Source of the DNA: Chloroflexota bacterium
GTDB lineage: Bacteria > Chloroflexota > Anaerolineae > Promineifilales > Promineifilaceae
DNA: 51,874 nt
NCBI GenBank assembly: GCA_020628815.1
Contig: JAHDEN010000020.1
Coordinates: forward strand, 1-51,874
Direction of reading: 5' to 3'
Below are positions 15,842 through 24,091 of this stretch, one piece after another. The position numbers and the translations under genes were made by a program. Positions within the stretch are counted from its first letter, which is position 1. Every line of letters begins with the position of its first letter. The notes under the pieces are model-generated. The model made no database searches, had not been told where the DNA came from, and was given only the letters and a program-made list of their open reading frames with translations.

Positions 15842-17074
15842 ATGAGCGAATTCCTCGAACTGCTTCCCCCGCAACAGGCGCTTGAAACCTTCTTGGCGCA
15901 ATGTCAATTATCGCCCAAACCAGAAACGGTTAGCTTACAAGATGCGATCGGCCGCGTGACTATTGAACCGACGGTGGCACCGTTTCAACTCCCATCGTTT
16001 CCTCGTTCAACCGTAGACGGATTTGCTGTACGCGCGGCGGACACCCACGGCGCCAGTGAAACACTCCCAGCTTATCTCACGTTGATCGGCGAAATACCGA
16101 TGGGGGGCACGGCCGACTTTGAGCTGCAAAAGGGGCAGTGCGCCATTATTCATACCGGTGGGATGGTGCCTGCCGGTTCCGATGCGGTGGTGATGGTCGA
16201 GTACACCCAAGAAGCACGGCCGGGTGAGATCGAAATTTTGCGCGCGGTCAGTGTGGGAACCAACGTGCTCCAACCAGGCGAAGATGTTGGCTCGGGGGAT
16301 GAGGTGATCCCGGCCGGAACATGGCTACGGCCGGCTGAAATTGGTGGCCTAGCCGCCATCGGGCACACCCACGTGTCTGTCGCTGCCCGGCCGAAAGTCG
16401 GTATCATCTCCAGCGGAGACGAAGTCATCGAACCTGGAAACAAACTGAGCCCCGGACAAGTCTTTGATGTAAACAGCTACAGCCTGCACAGCCTAATCAC
16501 CCAAGCGGGTGGCGAACCGGTCAGCTATGGTATTTTGCCCGATGATGCCGAGGCGTTTAAAGCTGCGGCCGAACGCGCCAAAGCGGAATGTGATCTGGTC
16601 ATCTTTACGGCGGGCAGCAGCGTAAGCGTGCGGGATTTAACCGCCACCACGATTGACAACTTGGGGCAGCCGGGCGTAATTGTGCACGGGGTGAGCGTAC
16701 GGCCGGGGAAACCTACGATTTTGGCTTTAGCCGATCACATCCCTGTTATTGGGCTACCGGGCAACCCAGTGAGTGCACTAGTGATTGCGCGAATTTTTGT
16801 CACCGCCACACTTGATAAACTTTTAGGCTTACGCACCTCACGGCCCAAAGCGGCCATCCCTGCAACATTAACCATCAACTTGGCGTCCCAGGCAGGGCGA
16901 GAAGATTGGATCGGGGTCAAACTGCGCCAAACGGGTGATCGGTTTGATGCGGAGCCGGTTTTTGGTAAAAGCAACCTTATTTTTACCCTCGCAAATGCGG
17001 ACGGGCTTATAAAAATCCCTGCGGCGGCCAACGGCATTCCGGCCGGTACACTGGTGCAGGTGGAGCTAATTTAA
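15842..17074 (+). CDS. moeA: Molybdopterin molybdotransferase
   Basis: MoeA inserts molybdate into adenylylated molybdopterin. The 410-residue protein has all four domains in order: SFPRSTVDGFAVRA (the conserved ST(V/M)DGFA motif), IHTGGMVPAGSDAVVMVEYT, the MogA-like domain with IISSGDEV and FTAGSSVSVRD, and VIGLPGNPVSALV near the C-terminus. The usual GG(V/T)S turn is GSSVS, a small deviation shared by some members. The stop overlaps the ATG of the next gene by one base (TAATG), which suggests co-translation. Confidence 0.94.
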   Translation: MSEFLELLPPQQALETFLAQCQLSPKPETVSLQDAIGRVTIEPTVAPFQLPSFPRSTVDGFAVRAADTHGASETLPAYLTLIGEIPMGGTADFELQKGQCAIIHTGGMVPAGSDAVVMVEYTQEARPGEIEILRAVSVGTNVLQPGEDVGSGDEVIPAGTWLRPAEIGGLAAIGHTHVSVAARPKVGIISSGDEVIEPGNKLSPGQVFDVNSYSLHSLITQAGGEPVSYGILPDDAEAFKAAAERAKAECDLVIFTAGSSVSVRDLTATTIDNLGQPGVIVHGVSVRPGKPTILALADHIPVIGLPGNPVSALVIARIFVTATLDKLLGLRTSRPKAAIPATLTINLASQAGREDWIGVKLRQTGDRFDAEPVFGKSNLIFTLANADGLIKIPAAANGIPAGTLVQVELI

Positions 17075-18084
17075 TGGGACACGGCGACTTCATCTGGTGC
17101 GATTTATCTACCTTTGATCTAGGAGTCTCCACTCGCTTTTACAGCGATCTGTTTGGCTGGCAGATGGCTGACTCCGGCGAGTACAACCTTTGCTATGCGG
17201 GGCGCACAGAGGCGGCCGGTCTCTACGTCATGCCGGAATTTTTCCAGAAAATCAACATGCCTTCATTCTGGATGTCTTATATTCAAGTGGATGATGTCAA
17301 CCGAGCGATTGAAACTGCAAACAAAATGGGGGGCAAAGTTGAGTTAGGGCCGGAGCCGTTTGGGGCGAGAGAAGACGGGCAGATCGCTCTGATCCGTGAT
17401 CCGCAAGGCGCAGGTTTTACGGTGTATCAGGGTCCCGATTTTAACAGCCGAGATTTGCGCGGTGGCCACGGCCGGATGGCATGGAACGAACTCATCATTT
17501 CAGATATTGCGGCCGTACAGCCGTTTTACGAGGCACTTTTTGATTGGAAAATTAGCCGCATCGCTGGGTCAGATCGATTTGAAGTGCATAATCAAGCCGA
17601 TAAGCTGATCAGCAATATCGAGCAAGTTCCAAATGAAATCAAGGGGGATCTTGAATATTGGGCCATCTACTTTGCCGTTAGAAATCTTGATACCGCCAAA
17701 CGTGCGGTCGAACAACACGGTGGCACCATCGCGTATGATCAAAGCTCCAGCGGAACGCGCCAAATTATGGCAGCTGATCCTCAAGGGGCCGCTTTTCATC
17801 TTATCGAAGGTCGCCCGAGTGGCAGCATGGCATCTGGCCAAAATTGGGCCGGTCTAAAATGGCGCACACTTTTAGGGTTGGCCCTTGTTTTCGGGGCGAT
17901 CTGGTTTAGCTGGGACTGGCTCTGGTCGGTCCTGTTTTTGGTCTGGGTCATTCCTGATTTGTTCAGCGGTGTTACATATTTCCTCGAGCCCATAACTCGA
18001 CAAGAAAACCCCGCGCTTTATTGGCTGATTGTGCTTACTTGGTTGGGTTTATCTATTTATCTATTTGTTGAGCTTTTCACATAG
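17074..18084 (+). CDS. Tandem VOC-domain protein with C-terminal membrane helices
   Basis: The 336-residue protein has two vicinal-oxygen-chelate (glyoxalase-like) domains. The first (1-125) opens with FIWCDLSTFDLGVSTRFYSDLFGW; the second (about 133-248) opens with MAWNELIISDIAAVQPFYEALFDW. Both end in the usual DPQGA..F strand pair. Residues 265-335 add two or three transmembrane segments, which is uncommon for this family. The substrate is unknown. Its tight coupling to moeA and placement before a second moeA-type gene suggest a shared operon, though a role in cofactor synthesis is not shown. Confidence 0.82.
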   Translation: MGHGDFIWCDLSTFDLGVSTRFYSDLFGWQMADSGEYNLCYAGRTEAAGLYVMPEFFQKINMPSFWMSYIQVDDVNRAIETANKMGGKVELGPEPFGAREDGQIALIRDPQGAGFTVYQGPDFNSRDLRGGHGRMAWNELIISDIAAVQPFYEALFDWKISRIAGSDRFEVHNQADKLISNIEQVPNEIKGDLEYWAIYFAVRNLDTAKRAVEQHGGTIAYDQSSSGTRQIMAADPQGAAFHLIEGRPSGSMASGQNWAGLKWRTLLGLALVFGAIWFSWDWLWSVLFLVWVIPDLFSGVTYFLEPITRQENPALYWLIVLTWLGLSIYLFVELFT

Positions 18085-18133
18085 CGTATTGCGTGATGCG
18101 TAGAAGGTCTTACGAATCACACGCCACGATATC

Positions 18134-20089
18134 ATGTCCGTTTATCTCCACGACATCCCCCTGATTCAAGCACACAATGCTTTTGATGAAGCACTAAAAG
18201 CGGCCGGGCTAGACGGTACCCTCGCGGCCGAAACCATCCCGCTAAACGAGCACGCCATTGGGCGCACCACGGCCGAGCCGGTGTGGGCCAAGCTCTCATC
18301 CCCCCACTACCATGCCAGCGCTATGGACGGCTTTGCAGTAAGCGCCAGCGACACAGATGGGGCGTTGCTAACATCACCTAAAACGCTGATTTATGGTCAG
18401 CAAACAGAATATGTCGATACCGGTGATCCACTGCCAGAGTGGGCCAACGGAGTCATCAAAATCGAAGATACCGAAGCGGTGGATGCTGACGGTGAACTCA
18501 TCGACGATAAGCGGGCCCCACACGGAATTCGCATTCGTGAGGCGATTCCACCATGGCGCAATGTCCGGCCGATGGGTGAGGACATGGTGGCAACCCAACT
18601 GGTTTTGCCCGCGGGCCATCTCATCCGGCCGGTTGATTTGGGTGCCATGGCTGGCTCAGGTCACACAGAAATTGTGGTTGCCAAGCGGCCGACTGTGGCT
18701 GTTTTACCAACGGGCAGCGAGTTAAAAACAATTGGGGAGCCTGTCGGGTCTGGCGACATCATCGAATACAACTCAGTGGTGCTCGCGGCCCAAATAAATG
18801 CGTGGGGGGGGATGGCGACTCGCTTTCCGATCACGGTTGACGTGTTTGAAAATATTCAACAAACGGTGCGTGAGGCGGCCGAAAACCACGATCTGATTTT
18901 GCTGAACGCCGGTTCTAGCGCAGGGGCAGAAGACTTTTCGGCCGGGGTGATTGACTCACTTGGTGACGTGCTGGTACACGGGGTTGCGGTCCGGCCAGGC
19001 CATCCGGTCATTTTAGGCATGGTTGATTCAGGCGACAGAAAAGTGCCGATTGTAGGTGTCCCGGGCTATCCGGTTTCAGCCGCACTAACGGGTGAAATTT
19101 TTGTTGAGCCGCTGCTGGCCAAATGGCTCGGCCGAAGCGCACAAGAACGACCCATCATCGAAGCGGAGCTCACACGCAAACATGTCTCTCCTTTGGGGGA
19201 TGATGAATATGCTCGCATGGTTGTTGGCCGTGTAGGCCAACGGGTTTTGGCCGCGCCGCTTTCGCGGGGTGCTGGGGTTATTTCGTCGCTGGTACGGGCC
19301 GATGGCATTACGGTATTTCCGGCGGGTAACCAAGGACAACCGGCCGGGGCCAAAGTCAATGTGCGGCTTTACACCCCTCCGTCAGCCATTGATCGAACAA
19401 TTTTCAGCATCGGCTCACATGATATGACCCTTGATCTGTTGGCACAGTTTTTGAGCGGCCGTGAGCGGCGCTTGACCTCCGCCAATGTGGGCAGTTTAGG
19501 TGGATTAGTTGCGCTGCGGCGTGGCGAATGCCATCTGGCCGGAAGCCACCTGCTGGACCCTGAAACAGGCAGCTATAATTTGGCCGATATCGCCAAATAT
19601 TTACCTGACACACCGGTAAAAGTAGTCACGTTGGTCGGCCGTGAGCAAGGTTTGATTGTGCCGAAAGGGAATCCTAAAAAGCTAAACAGTTTGGCAGATG
19701 TTGCCAGTGGGAATATCGCCTATGTCAATCGGCAGCGAGGGGCGGGGACCCGTGTGCTGTTAGACTATCAGCTTGCCCAAGCAGGCATTCCGGCCGAGCA
19801 AATTAGCGGATACGAGCGGGAAGAATATACCCATCTGGCAGTTGCCGCTGCAATTGCGGGCGGCCGAGCGGACTGCGGTTTGGGTATTACGGCGGCCGCT
19901 AGGGCCTTAGACCTCGATTTTGTGCCGCTTTTTCAGGAACGGTATGATTTGGTCATTCCGCAAGAATATGCAGAGTCAGACCTACTCATCCCCCTGTTTG
20001 AGTTATTGGCGAACGATGAGTTCAAAAAAGCGGTGGCGCAATTGCCGGGGTATGATGTGCGGCCGATGGGAACCGTTGTAACCGGTTAA
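18134..20089 (+). CDS. MoeA-like protein with C-terminal PBP-like domain
   Basis: This 651-residue protein joins a MoeA domain (1-410; SAMDGFAVSA, VLPTGSEL, LNAGSSAGAED, VGVPGYPVSA) to a periplasmic-binding-protein-like domain of the PF12727 type (about 420-651; SIGSHDMTLDLLAQFL, YVNRQRGAGTRVLLDYQL, GRADCGLGI). The same domain is found in molybdate sensors and in MoeA-like proteins of other bacteria and archaea. It may bind molybdate, tungstate or a cofactor intermediate. It differs from the moeA at 15842, so the two probably have different roles, such as metal choice or regulation. It ends 10 bases from the convergent NodB-like gene. Confidence 0.9.
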   Translation: MSVYLHDIPLIQAHNAFDEALKAAGLDGTLAAETIPLNEHAIGRTTAEPVWAKLSSPHYHASAMDGFAVSASDTDGALLTSPKTLIYGQQTEYVDTGDPLPEWANGVIKIEDTEAVDADGELIDDKRAPHGIRIREAIPPWRNVRPMGEDMVATQLVLPAGHLIRPVDLGAMAGSGHTEIVVAKRPTVAVLPTGSELKTIGEPVGSGDIIEYNSVVLAAQINAWGGMATRFPITVDVFENIQQTVREAAENHDLILLNAGSSAGAEDFSAGVIDSLGDVLVHGVAVRPGHPVILGMVDSGDRKVPIVGVPGYPVSAALTGEIFVEPLLAKWLGRSAQERPIIEAELTRKHVSPLGDDEYARMVVGRVGQRVLAAPLSRGAGVISSLVRADGITVFPAGNQGQPAGAKVNVRLYTPPSAIDRTIFSIGSHDMTLDLLAQFLSGRERRLTSANVGSLGGLVALRRGECHLAGSHLLDPETGSYNLADIAKYLPDTPVKVVTLVGREQGLIVPKGNPKKLNSLADVASGNIAYVNRQRGAGTRVLLDYQLAQAGIPAEQISGYEREEYTHLAVAAAIAGGRADCGLGITAAARALDLDFVPLFQERYDLVIPQEYAESDLLIPLFELLANDEFKKAVAQLPGYDVRPMGTVVTG

Positions 20090-20099
20090 GTGCAAAATC

Positions 20100-21683
20100 C
20101 TAATTGCGGGGCTTATGCAGCAACGGCAAGAAAATGAATTGAAGCCGGTTATTTGGCGCAGTTGTGGGGACAGCGGTAGCTGTGGGTGTGCCGCTCAATG
20201 TTGGGACACCTGTCACAGTGGGTAAGACAGTTGCCGTAGGTGACGCAACAATAGTTCCTGTTGGACTGGCAACCACAGTTGCAACCGGCGTAAAAGTAGG
20301 GGTCTGCAAAGGGTTTGAGGGGCTGGTTGCAGTTGGTGAGGGAACAGCCGTCAGTGTGTGAATAGCCGTTGGAGTTTCAGTAGGGATGCTTGTTGCAGAA
20401 CCGGTTGGTATCGCTGTTTGAGTTGCAGTTGGCGCCACTGTTTGGGTAGGCGGCAGGGTTGGGGTTTGTGTCTGGGTCGCGGTTGCTGTCGGCGTATTTG
20501 TATGGACGGCCGTTGCCGTTGGGGTCGACGTTGACTCTGAAGATCCGCTCAGCGTAACCACCACGTTATCGCGCACCAGCAAGTAGCTATAAATTTCAGT
20601 TGATGTAGCTACCCATGCTTCATTGGTTCCGGCAGGGCCATAATTGTTCCAAATATGGTTGATGAGGGTCGTAATTGCGATTTCATGATTCCCATGCGCA
20701 AGTGTATTAAACCAAAAGTGTCGGCCGCTGCTGGCATGATTTTGCGCCATCCAGTCGATGGCAGCAATCGCATCCTGCACGTTGGTTTCTATCGAAATAT
20801 CTCGGCCGATTTTTGTGCGGCCGACCATGTGTTTAGCGGTTTCACCAGATGCAGAATAATCGCTGGTGCCATCTACAACCAACATCGAATCGCCACCAGT
20901 TTCTTGAAGCTTCAGAGCGGTAGTTTGACTGGCTTGTTCAAACGGTATGTCATAACCGCTCGAAAAATTAGGATTGGCAAACACCATCACTTGAAAGTCA
21001 GTCTGGGTAGATCGGGAAATTGTGGCTTCAAAATGTGTTTGCCCGTCCAGAATATCATCGGTGTAATCTTGCATGGTTGGTGGATCATTATCAAATCGCT
21101 CATGGTCCCACGAGTGATTGCCCAAAGCCCAGCCATCTACCAAAAGTGTGTTATTGAAATAGGGCTCATCCAAAATCCAGTATTCGTCTCTTGTTTGCTC
21201 AAAATAGCGGGCTATGGCAAAAATTGTAGCTGGCCACCCTTTGGCCTTAAACGCTTCGACGGCCGGTTTTAAATTGACGTTATCGTCAAACCCATGGGAC
21301 CAAGCCCAGCCCTTGTCGTTTTTTAAAGCCGCCTTCTGCACATCTCCAATATCGTTGTTAGGTGCCAGGCTTTCAAATGTGACAGTCACCTGATTCGCAG
21401 AAGTTGAAAAGTAGACAGTGCCATCGGCCGAATTATAAGTTGAAGAGATTGGCGTTGCTCCGGCCGCAACAGAGATATTTGCAGCATCCCCTACCGTAAC
21501 AATTAAAGTCACCTCATCAAAATAGAGGTCTGGAACGTTTGAATAATCAAGATCATACGTCAGCACGTTTATGTTTGAAGCAGAGGCTGCCCCGATAGTT
21601 GAACTCAAACCCTCGTAATTCGAGGCAAATATGGCGCACAGTAAGCAAATAAAAACGATGATTGCTGGCAACTTATGATTCAT
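20100..21683 (-). CDS. Secreted NodB-like protein (paralogue B)
   Basis: The 527-residue protein has a signal peptide (about 1-25), a beta-rich region (35-115) and a polysaccharide-deacetylase-like domain with WAWSHGFDDN, a full GNHSWDH motif (both histidines present, unlike paralogues A and C), FANPNF and LAHGNHE. A long Thr/Pro-rich linker (about 395-510) ends in the tail LQFIFLPLLHK. It is the member most likely to keep catalytic activity, with removal of acetyl groups from cell-wall or extracellular polysaccharide as the family role. It lies 116 bases downstream of the PheA-like fusion gene on the same strand. Confidence 0.75.
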   Translation of the reverse strand: MNHKLPAIIVFICLLCAIFASNYEGLSSTIGAASASNINVLTYDLDYSNVPDLYFDEVTLIVTVGDAANISVAAGATPISSTYNSADGTVYFSTSANQVTVTFESLAPNNDIGDVQKAALKNDKGWAWSHGFDDNVNLKPAVEAFKAKGWPATIFAIARYFEQTRDEYWILDEPYFNNTLLVDGWALGNHSWDHERFDNDPPTMQDYTDDILDGQTHFEATISRSTQTDFQVMVFANPNFSSGYDIPFEQASQTTALKLQETGGDSMLVVDGTSDYSASGETAKHMVGRTKIGRDISIETNVQDAIAAIDWMAQNHASSGRHFWFNTLAHGNHEIAITTLINHIWNNYGPAGTNEAWVATSTEIYSYLLVRDNVVVTLSGSSESTSTPTATAVHTNTPTATATQTQTPTLPPTQTVAPTATQTAIPTGSATSIPTETPTAIHTLTAVPSPTATSPSNPLQTPTFTPVATVVASPTGTIVASPTATVLPTVTGVPTLSGTPTATAVPTTAPNNRLQFIFLPLLHKPRN

Positions 21684-21799
21684 TTGGATAAACGTCTTTG
21701 GCTATAGTCTGATTTAATTAATGATTAACTTTTTGCATTGATTCAGGCTCAAGTCATTCTAAATTAGCTATATGTAGGCAACGCTTACGATCTTGGGAT

Positions 21800-23065
21800 T
21801 TATGCGTAAATCTGAAATTTTTCCAAACGTTCGGCCGCAAAGTGAATATCTGTCATTCTTTTTGGCAAAGGCAAAGGAGACTGTTCTGCAGGCCAGTTGA
21901 TCTGATTTTGCTTACCCGCTGTCATCTTGGCGTAGTTATCGGTGCCGGGCAGGTAATCGACCAATAAAGTAGGCACAATCTGCTCCAATTCGGCCGCAAT
22001 CATTTTTAGATCTGGCAATAGAGATGGTCCAGCTACAACCAAGTCCGCCTGGGTTTCGGCCAGCTCGTGCAACAGTACCTGGTGATTGCAGAATAACTTT
22101 AGTCGCTCTAGCTCACGCCCTTCTACCCGACTACACCCAGCGATATTGGCTCTTTTTTCTAGCAAGCTCTTTATTTGCGAGCGAACCCCAGATGGGTTGA
22201 ATATTTTGCCACGGTCTGTGGCGGTCTGGCTAGAATAGGCATACCCCATGAAAACCTGATCTAGCTGAGCTTCTAAAGCGGCAAAGTTTTCACCATCCTC
22301 AATCTGAATCGTTAACCTATTCCCCCAGTCCGCCAGCTTGAGCAATGTTAGGATGGCACTAATATGGCCTAAATGGAGCTGAGCATTGTTTCGGCTTGAT
22401 AAGTGCCACAGTATGTTTAGTTGGCCAGCCTTAGCCCTCTCTGCCAATTCATCAGTTACCCCAAACTCATAGACCGGTTTAGAAAATAATTTTTGATTCG
22501 GTCTAAACCATTTTCCTTGAGTAAAGACAGAGAATGCGGTGTAATTGTCTTTATTATTGGCGATATCTAAGGCCAAGGGGCGCAAATTATAGGCGCGCCC
22601 GGCCGCCTCTGAACAAATAGCAGCCGCATATTTCTCAGCCGCCGCCATTTGAACACCACGAGCGGTTGAAATATCCGGCCGAGCGATAATTTCAATCGAA
22701 TCGGGTAGCTCCTCGATCCAATGGCTAACCTGTGGCACAACAGTATCTTTAGTATAGATCCGCTCTATTTCTGATAGCCTCTCCTGTTGCCCAAATACAC
22801 ACATCCGCGTTTTTAACTCGATATCTCCCACTTCCTCAAACAGTTGGAATCGGGCAAAGTCGTACACGATCCCTTGCTCTAAGTTGTAGGTTGGAATAAT
22901 TGAATAGCAGTCAGCATTGGTCGACATTTGTTCAAACAACGCTTCGGCCGAAGCCAAGGGGATCAGCTCGCAGCTTTTTAGTGCGGGAATCGTACGCTGA
23001 GCGCGCATTGCGGCCGCATGTGACCATGTATGTTTGGGACCAAGATAATAAAGGGGCAAATCCAT
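21800..23065 (-). CDS. Prephenate-dehydratase-like / class Ic aaRS-like fusion
   Basis: Residues 5-181 match the prephenate dehydratase fold: YLGPKHTWSHAA, SIIPTYNLEQG, then YAAAICSEAAGRAYNL and NNKDNYTAFSVF. The last corresponds to the TRF active-site motif, but its arginine is alanine, so normal dehydratase activity is doubtful. Residues 215-395 match a Tyr/Trp-type tRNA synthetase core: QLHLGHISAILTLLKLADWG with the HIGH-type HLGH at 231-234, and YLPGTDNYAKMTAGKQNQI with a KMSKS-like loop at 380-385. No anticodon-binding domain follows. An enzyme that makes or senses an aromatic acid and adenylates it is an inference. I know of no characterised protein with this architecture. Confidence 0.75.
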   Translation of the reverse strand: MDLPLYYLGPKHTWSHAAAMRAQRTIPALKSCELIPLASAEALFEQMSTNADCYSIIPTYNLEQGIVYDFARFQLFEEVGDIELKTRMCVFGQQERLSEIERIYTKDTVVPQVSHWIEELPDSIEIIARPDISTARGVQMAAAEKYAAAICSEAAGRAYNLRPLALDIANNKDNYTAFSVFTQGKWFRPNQKLFSKPVYEFGVTDELAERAKAGQLNILWHLSSRNNAQLHLGHISAILTLLKLADWGNRLTIQIEDGENFAALEAQLDQVFMGYAYSSQTATDRGKIFNPSGVRSQIKSLLEKRANIAGCSRVEGRELERLKLFCNHQVLLHELAETQADLVVAGPSLLPDLKMIAAELEQIVPTLLVDYLPGTDNYAKMTAGKQNQINWPAEQSPLPLPKRMTDIHFAAERLEKFQIYA

Positions 23066-23128
23066 CTGTAAATTTTACCGGATTCGATTTTGTTGCGCCT
23101 TCTATCTGTTGGGCACCACAAACAAAAA

Positions 23129-23156
23129 AAGGCGAGTAGAAAATTCTACTCGCCTT
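23129..23156 (-). terminator. Intrinsic terminator of the phasin-like gene
   Basis: AAGGCGAGTAGAA (23129-23141) pairs with TTCTACTCGCCTT (23144-23156). On the minus strand the stem is followed by a T run, so it fits as terminator of the gene at 23192-23641. Confidence 0.92.
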
Positions 23157-23191
23157 CAGAATTATGATTCTGTTTAGCTGAAGCCAATCGC

Positions 23192-23641
23192 TTATTTTTT
23201 AGCTTTTGCCGCTTTAGCGTCTTTTGCCATTGCATTAACTTTTTTCGTTAATGTAGCGATTTTTTTGTTCAACCCATCAATGTCTGATTTGGTTGGGATG
23301 TTAAGATTAGTTAGTACCGCTTCAACCCGGCTCTCGAATGTCTCACGGATTCCGGTAACGGTCTCTTCTGCTTGATTACGGGTTGTGCTAACAGCATCAT
23401 CAAATTTTTCACGATTTGTAGCACCGAATGTTTCGCCACGTTCTACAAGGTTGTTGAAAATTTCTTCAACATCAACTTGAGTTTTGTTAAGCAAGTTGGT
23501 AACTTCCTCACGGGCAACGTCGATTGCACCCAATCCAGCAGTCATCGCTTTACGCGCACTTTCGAAGAAAACAGTAGCTGTTTCGCTTACTACTTCTTCA
23601 TCGATAATTACATCTTCTACTTTTGATGTGTTTTCACTCAT
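23192..23641 (-). CDS. Phasin-like (PHA granule-associated) protein
   Basis: The 149-residue protein is almost fully helical and highly charged. The order is a region SARKAMTAGLGAIDVAREEV, a heptad-like amphipathic middle, VLTNLNIPTKSDIDGLNKKI and a Lys/Ala tail. The segment LNIPTKSDIDGL is the hallmark of the poly(3-hydroxyalkanoate) granule-associated protein family (phasins, PF05597), in which it precedes a coiled coil. A general apolipoprotein-like coat role is possible. AGGAG lies 11 bases before the ATG. It is an isolated gene, contains no CGGCCG and has its own terminator. Confidence 0.75.
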   Translation of the reverse strand: MSENTSKVEDVIIDEEVVSETATVFFESARKAMTAGLGAIDVAREEVTNLLNKTQVDVEEIFNNLVERGETFGATNREKFDDAVSTTRNQAEETVTGIRETFESRVEAVLTNLNIPTKSDIDGLNKKIATLTKKVNAMAKDAKAAKAKK

Positions 23642-24091
23642 TGTTATTTTATCTCCTGATTGTCAAAGGGGTAAAATGTCCCCTGACATCTTTTTTATGA
23701 TTCATTTAAAATGTGCTCACGTCATTTAAATTAACCTCATGACGCAGCGCGTTAAAACGATTATGACACATCGCGTCATTAGATGTCAAGCACTTTTTTA
23801 TTAGAGTTTTGTAAACATAGTCTTTTCTCGAGAAGCAAAGGTTTATTTTTGTCATGTTTAAAGAATAAATCATGAGTTATCAACTGACTTTTTCTTACCC
23901 AAGAACAGGAATTAAGTAGCTGTCCTAACCTAAATTCCTTTCCCATCAGCTGAAGATTAATCTGGGACAGGTACGAGATACCTTTAGTAGTTGGTATTTA
24001 TCTTCAGCCCTAATCGTTCTAACAATCAGATTTTTTTCGAGCAACCAAGAAGCAGTCGGGAGCTAAACACTAAAATCGATCAACCATCCAA
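23642..24091. promoter_or_regulatory. 450-base divergent control region
   Basis: No gene is seen. The half next to the phasin-like gene has repeated TGACG-type half-sites: CGTCAT (23721-23726), ATGACGC (23740-23746), ATGACAC (23763-23769) and GCGTCAT (23774-23780). The second and fourth form an inverted pair. The half next to the NodB-like gene can fold with GCTGAAGAT (23949-23957) pairing to ATCTTCAGC (24000-24008) around an inner ATACC/GGTAT hairpin. No known riboswitch consensus was recognised. Confidence 0.5.
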
